Source: Verrucomicrobiia bacterium
Lineage (GTDB): Bacteria; Verrucomicrobiota; Verrucomicrobiia; CAIQCK01
Direction: 5' to 3'
Assembly: GCA_026417675.1 (NCBI GenBank)
Contig: JAOACV010000080.1
Span: 1-8,138, forward strand
Length of the DNA: 8,138 nucleotides
A model generated the notes under the pieces. That model ran no database searches. It was not told the origin of the DNA and saw only the letters and a program-made list of their open reading frames with translations. Position 1 is the stretch's first letter; the number at the start of each line of letters is the position of its first letter. Positions 6,542 through 8,138 of this stretch are shown here, in pieces. The translations under genes and the position numbers were made by a program.

Positions 6542-6594
6542 CACTCCAAACTCAAGATTCCATGCTCCAAAGGGGTTCCGAACTCCCCGCTCGT
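6542..6594 (+). other. Short spacer between the beta-helix and hydrolase genes, with a CTCCAAA direct repeat
   Basis: This 53-bp gap holds CTCCAAA twice (6544-6550 and 6565-6571, 21 bp apart) with a related ATTCCATG between them, AT-richer than both genes. It looks like a fragment of a simple dispersed repeat or decayed non-coding DNA. The hydrolase frame is open through it, with an alternative ATG at 6562. No Shine-Dalgarno precedes either start at normal distance. Confidence 0.4.
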
Positions 6595-8138
6595 ATGCGG
6601 CGAACGCAACCGCGCGAGCGTCGGGGATGGGGAGTTTTCCCCGTTGCCTTGTTTTTTTGTGCATCCTCCTTTGCCGGCAACGTCCTGCCCAACGCCAGTT
6701 TTGAGTTGGGGTTGTCGCACTGGACGTGGCAGGTTACCGACGCCGATGCGTTTGCGTCGCGCCCGCAAGTGGAGTGGGAGGAATCGCCTCCGGACGTGCA
6801 GAATACGGGCGCGTTCCACGGCCATCGCTGCGTGCGGGTGATGCTGGATGAGCGTCAACAGTGGACGTTGCGGTCGCAGTGGCAGCGGTTGCCGGCGGAC
6901 CAGGCCCGGACTTTTTCGATTTATCTGCGCGCGTCTCTGGAAGCGCAAACGGCCACTACGCCGATGGTCGAAATGGCCATCGAGACGGCGCAGACGTCCG
7001 CGAGTGGCGCGCGCGGGCGGGTGACGGCAACCGCAAACTGGCAGCGGCACCTCTTGACCCAGCCGGCGCGAAAGGCCAAGGCTGGGGAGACGGAACTCGC
7101 GCGCGTGGCGTTGCGCGTGCGCGGGCCGCTGACGGTGTGGCTCGACGCGGCACAGTTGGAGGCGGGTGTGACGGCATCCGGCTTTGCGCCGCGTTTGCCC
7201 GCGGAGGTGGCCGTGACGGTGGCGCGGCACGACCATTGGTTTGTCGCGCCCGACCCGCCGACGCTGGTGGTGGCGGTGGCCGGCTACGACACGCAGCGGC
7301 CCCGATCCCTATGGCAGGTGCAACTGACCGGCCGCAGTTTCGATGATCGGCAGGTCTATCAGCGCGAGTTGGCGGTGGAAACGGGGACCAACATATTCGC
7401 CGTGGCCACGACCGGTTTCCCCAACACCGAGCTGGGTCATTTCACTGTCACGGCGAAACTCAAGGCCGTCGGCGCGCAGGATGAAACCGGGCTGAACATC
7501 GTGCGGGCAATTGCCGCGCGTCCGCCGGCGCGCGGGTCGCCATTTGGGGGATCGCTGCGCTGCCGGCGGGAGCATCTCGACCTGGCCGACCGGCTGGGCG
7601 CGCGCTGGGTGCGGATGCCGCTGTTGACGCAGTGGTTTGTGGTGGAGCCGCGCAGCGATCAGTGGCAATGGCACGATGAGATCGTCCGCGCGGCGTGGCG
7701 GCGCGGGCGTGAAGTGCTCGGCTCGCTAGACGCGTCGGCCTACTGGGAAAACGGTCCGCGCGACCGCGGTGCGCGGGCGGTGGAGTGGGACAACTACGTC
7801 CGGCAGACAGTCGGGCATTATCACGGTTTGATTCACGCGTGGGAAGTGTGGAACGAGCCGGATCAGCCCGGACTGCTCGCGGGTCGTGACACCCGCGAGC
7901 GGCTGAAGAACTACGCCGACCTGCTGCGGCGCGCGTTTGCGACTGCGAAAGAGGTGGACCCAAATTGCGTGATCGTTGGGGGGGCGTTGGGCGATCCGGC
8001 GCGGGCGGCGGAGTTGTTGGAACTCGGAGCGCTGGAGGCGATGGACGTATTGTCCTTCCACACGCGGCCGGCGGTCCCCGGCGACGATTTCGGCTTTGGC
8101 AAACCTCTGCCGGAGATCGTAGCGGGGTTAAAGCAGGC
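6595..8138 (+). CDS. Secreted glycoside hydrolase, clan GH-A TIM barrel (GH39/GH5-like) with N-terminal CBM4/9-like module; 3' end outside window
   Basis: The 514 visible codons have no stop. MRRTQPRERRGWGVFPVALF is an arginine-rich start plus hydrophobic core, with cleavage likely near SSFAG, so the enzyme is exported. Residues about 29-199 form a galactose-binding/CBM4/9-like domain, bounded by NVLPNASFELGLSHW and LDAAQLEAG (183-191), the classic end motif. About 205-290 is an extra beta-sandwich linker. A TIM barrel begins near 310 with LADRLGARWVRMPL (beta-1) and REVLGSLDAS, then HAWEVWNEPD with E421, the expected acid/base Glu of clan GH-A, followed by CVIVGGAL and MDVLSFHTR. The nucleophile strand lies beyond the edge, so family and substrate stay open. 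I chose the ATG at 6595 over 6562 because it gives a normal signal-peptide length. The gene follows the beta-helix gene on the same strand, probably cotranscribed. Confidence 0.87.
   Translation, partial: MRRTQPRERRGWGVFPVALFFCASSFAGNVLPNASFELGLSHWTWQVTDADAFASRPQVEWEESPPDVQNTGAFHGHRCVRVMLDERQQWTLRSQWQRLPADQARTFSIYLRASLEAQTATTPMVEMAIETAQTSASGARGRVTATANWQRHLLTQPARKAKAGETELARVALRVRGPLTVWLDAAQLEAGVTASGFAPRLPAEVAVTVARHDHWFVAPDPPTLVVAVAGYDTQRPRSLWQVQLTGRSFDDRQVYQRELAVETGTNIFAVATTGFPNTELGHFTVTAKLKAVGAQDETGLNIVRAIAARPPARGSPFGGSLRCRREHLDLADRLGARWVRMPLLTQWFVVEPRSDQWQWHDEIVRAAWRRGREVLGSLDASAYWENGPRDRGARAVEWDNYVRQTVGHYHGLIHAWEVWNEPDQPGLLAGRDTRERLKNYADLLRRAFATAKEVDPNCVIVGGALGDPARAAELLELGALEAMDVLSFHTRPAVPGDDFGFGKPLPEIVAGLKQ
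6626..6658 (+). terminator. Terminator-like hairpin plus T7 run inside the hydrolase signal-peptide codons
   Basis: GGGGA (6629-6633) and TCCCC (6638-6642) close a GTTT loop, and wobble pairs extend the stem to 6626-6645. Seven T follow at 6652-6658. This resembles an intrinsic terminator or attenuator, yet it lies within codons for the signal peptide. The 6-base gap to the T run and the short stem weaken the call, and the run also simply encodes Phe-Phe. Confidence 0.25.

Noticed and set aside
6562..6594. Upstream ATG for the hydrolase
   Set aside because: It would put about 22 polar and charged residues before the hydrophobic core; 6595 gives an ordinary signal peptide. It cannot be fully excluded, as neither start has a Shine-Dalgarno.
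6652..6658. T7 homopolymer as a phase-variation switch
   Set aside because: Seven bases is short for slipped-strand variation and the run fits ordinary Phe codons of a signal peptide.
5627..6664. Minus-strand open frame of 345 codons across the beta-helix end and the hydrolase start
   Set aside because: It spans two plus-strand genes and their gap, and has no motif or start signal.

Overview
This GC-rich window carries five protein genes in two blocks that face away from each other around position 3500. No rRNA, tRNA, CRISPR array, insertion sequence or integrase is visible. The style suggests a PVC-group bacterium, most plausibly Verrucomicrobiota: GC-rich coding DNA, secreted multi-domain carbohydrate-active proteins, mostly weak or absent Shine-Dalgarno sites, and a TTGACC-N17-TAGAGT promoter. 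That assignment is inference, because no marker gene is present.

Left block, minus strand, read from high to low coordinates: a PLP-dependent class V aminotransferase-fold enzyme (2273-3424), then a small heat-shock protein of the Hsp20/alpha-crystallin family (1556-2023), then the N-terminal 479 residues of the disaggregase ClpB (1-1437, running off the left edge). Hsp20 followed by ClpB is a logical proteostasis pair: Hsp20 holds unfolded clients, and ClpB with DnaK resolves the aggregates. The aminotransferase is 249 bp upstream of hsp20 and is probably transcribed separately.

Right block, plus strand: a 997-residue secreted right-handed beta-helix protein (3548-6541) with N-terminal beta-sandwich (IPT/TIG-like) modules and a carbohydrate-binding-like module spliced into the helix. 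It is followed within about 50 bp by a secreted glycoside hydrolase of the clan GH-A type (6595 to the right edge), with an N-terminal CBM4/9-like module and a VWNEP acid/base motif. The two probably form an extracellular polysaccharide-processing unit whose substrate cannot be read from sequence.

The less ordinary signals are in the non-coding DNA. Three GCGTTG half-sites in alternating orientation bracket the -35 and -10 of the beta-helix promoter (3498-3542). The upstream region of hsp20 can fold so that its Shine-Dalgarno is paired, which makes it a possible RNA thermometer (2034-2109). Mutually exclusive hairpins ending in a T7 run lie across the start of the hydrolase gene (6572-6658). 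The aminotransferase has a promoter-like sequence that would give a leaderless mRNA. I do not see a clearly new defence or mobile system here.
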